Positions 15,402-15,686 of a DNA stretch of 15,686 bases are shown here, piece by piece. The stretch is from NCBI GenBank assembly GCA_023429825.1, contig JAEZDC010000061.1, positions 1 through 15,686 on the forward strand. Reading direction: 5' to 3'. The DNA comes from Bacteroidota bacterium. Its GTDB lineage: Bacteria > Bacteroidota > Bacteroidia > Chitinophagales > Chitinophagaceae. Position 1 is the stretch's first letter, and every line of letters starts with the position of its first letter. Made by a program: the position numbers and the translations under genes. The notes beneath the pieces were generated by a model. It saw only the letters and a list, made by a program, of their open reading frames with translations, was not told the origin of the DNA and did no database searches.

Positions 15402-15686
15402 GGAAGAATTTTAAATGGTAAATGTTGAATGCTAAATGAAGTGTCGGTCAATATCATTCAACATTAATAATTCAAAATTCAACATTACTCAATGTGGTAG
15501 GGAATAATTTTAAATGATAAATGTTGAATGCTAAATGAAGTGCCGGTCAATATCATTCAACATTAATAATTCAAAATTCAACATTACTCTATGTGGTAGG
15601 GAATAATTTTAAATGGTAAATGTTGAATGCTAAATGAAGTGTCGGTCAATATCATTCAACATTAATAATTCAAAATTCAACATTAC
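15396..15686. repeat. 99-bp tandem repeats, at least 2.9 copies, each with a long palindrome
   Basis: Copies start at 15396, 15495 and 15594; the third is cut by the window end. Copies 1 and 3 differ at one base over the shared 93, copies 1 and 2 at four of 99. The repeat begins with TGGTAGGGAA, so copy 1 contains the last Trp codon and stop of the lutA-like gene. Within copy 1, 15407-15431 and 15455-15479 are 25-base imperfect inverted arms (21 of 25 match), with an 11-bp perfect core (AATGTTGAATG / CATTCAACATT) and a second ATTCAACATT at 15477-15486. Confidence 0.95.

Noticed and set aside
15396..15686. CRISPR array
   Set aside because: The whole 99-bp unit repeats, with no unique spacers, and there are no cas genes nearby.
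1..15686. tRNA or rRNA genes
   Set aside because: No cloverleaf with a T-loop GTTCRA-type sequence and no rRNA-like stretch was noticed on either strand by eye.

Overview
The window looks like chromosomal DNA from a member of the Bacteroidota, most likely family Chitinophagaceae. The evidence is a giant surface protein with a type IX secretion (T9SS) C-terminal sorting domain, signal peptides ending in A-Q, start sites mostly without Shine-Dalgarno sequences, a TTG / TAnnTTTG promoter typical of the phylum, and Bacteroidota-type hypothetical families. The genus is inference.

Left third (1-7625, + strand). A gene cut off by the left edge encodes a DUF2911-like region, an Ig-like domain and a C-terminal caspase-like (C14) protease. 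After a 382-base gap with several inverted repeats comes a single exported protein of about 1837 residues. It is built from Ig-like/HYR domains, two C-type-lectin domains and a jelly-roll-like segment; the last three appear to be inserted inside Ig-like domains. It also carries four 252-bp tandem HYR units and ends in a T9SS sorting domain. A strong terminator closes it.

Middle (7783-10937, - strand). A probable three-gene unit runs leftward: an exported CHAT-domain protease, an exported caspase-like protease with an unassigned C-terminal domain, and a small hypothetical protein. With the partial gene at the left edge, the window holds three clan-CD (caspase/CHAT) proteases within 11 kb. The two with visible N-termini have signal peptides, so they probably act in the envelope and not in the cytoplasm. 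Whether the three genes form a system is inference.

Next (11217-12413). A Bacteroidota hypothetical protein of a recognisable but functionally unknown family lies on the - strand, followed by about 456 bases of hairpin-rich non-coding DNA.

Right part (12414-15401, + strand). These are housekeeping genes: pyruvate dehydrogenase E1 alpha (TTG start, good promoter with a palindrome filling its spacer), a membrane-anchored TPR protein, lumazine synthase (ribH), and a LutA-like Fe-S lactate-utilisation subunit. The window ends in 99-bp near-identical tandem repeats, each containing a long imperfect palindrome. The first copy begins inside the last codons of the lutA-like gene.
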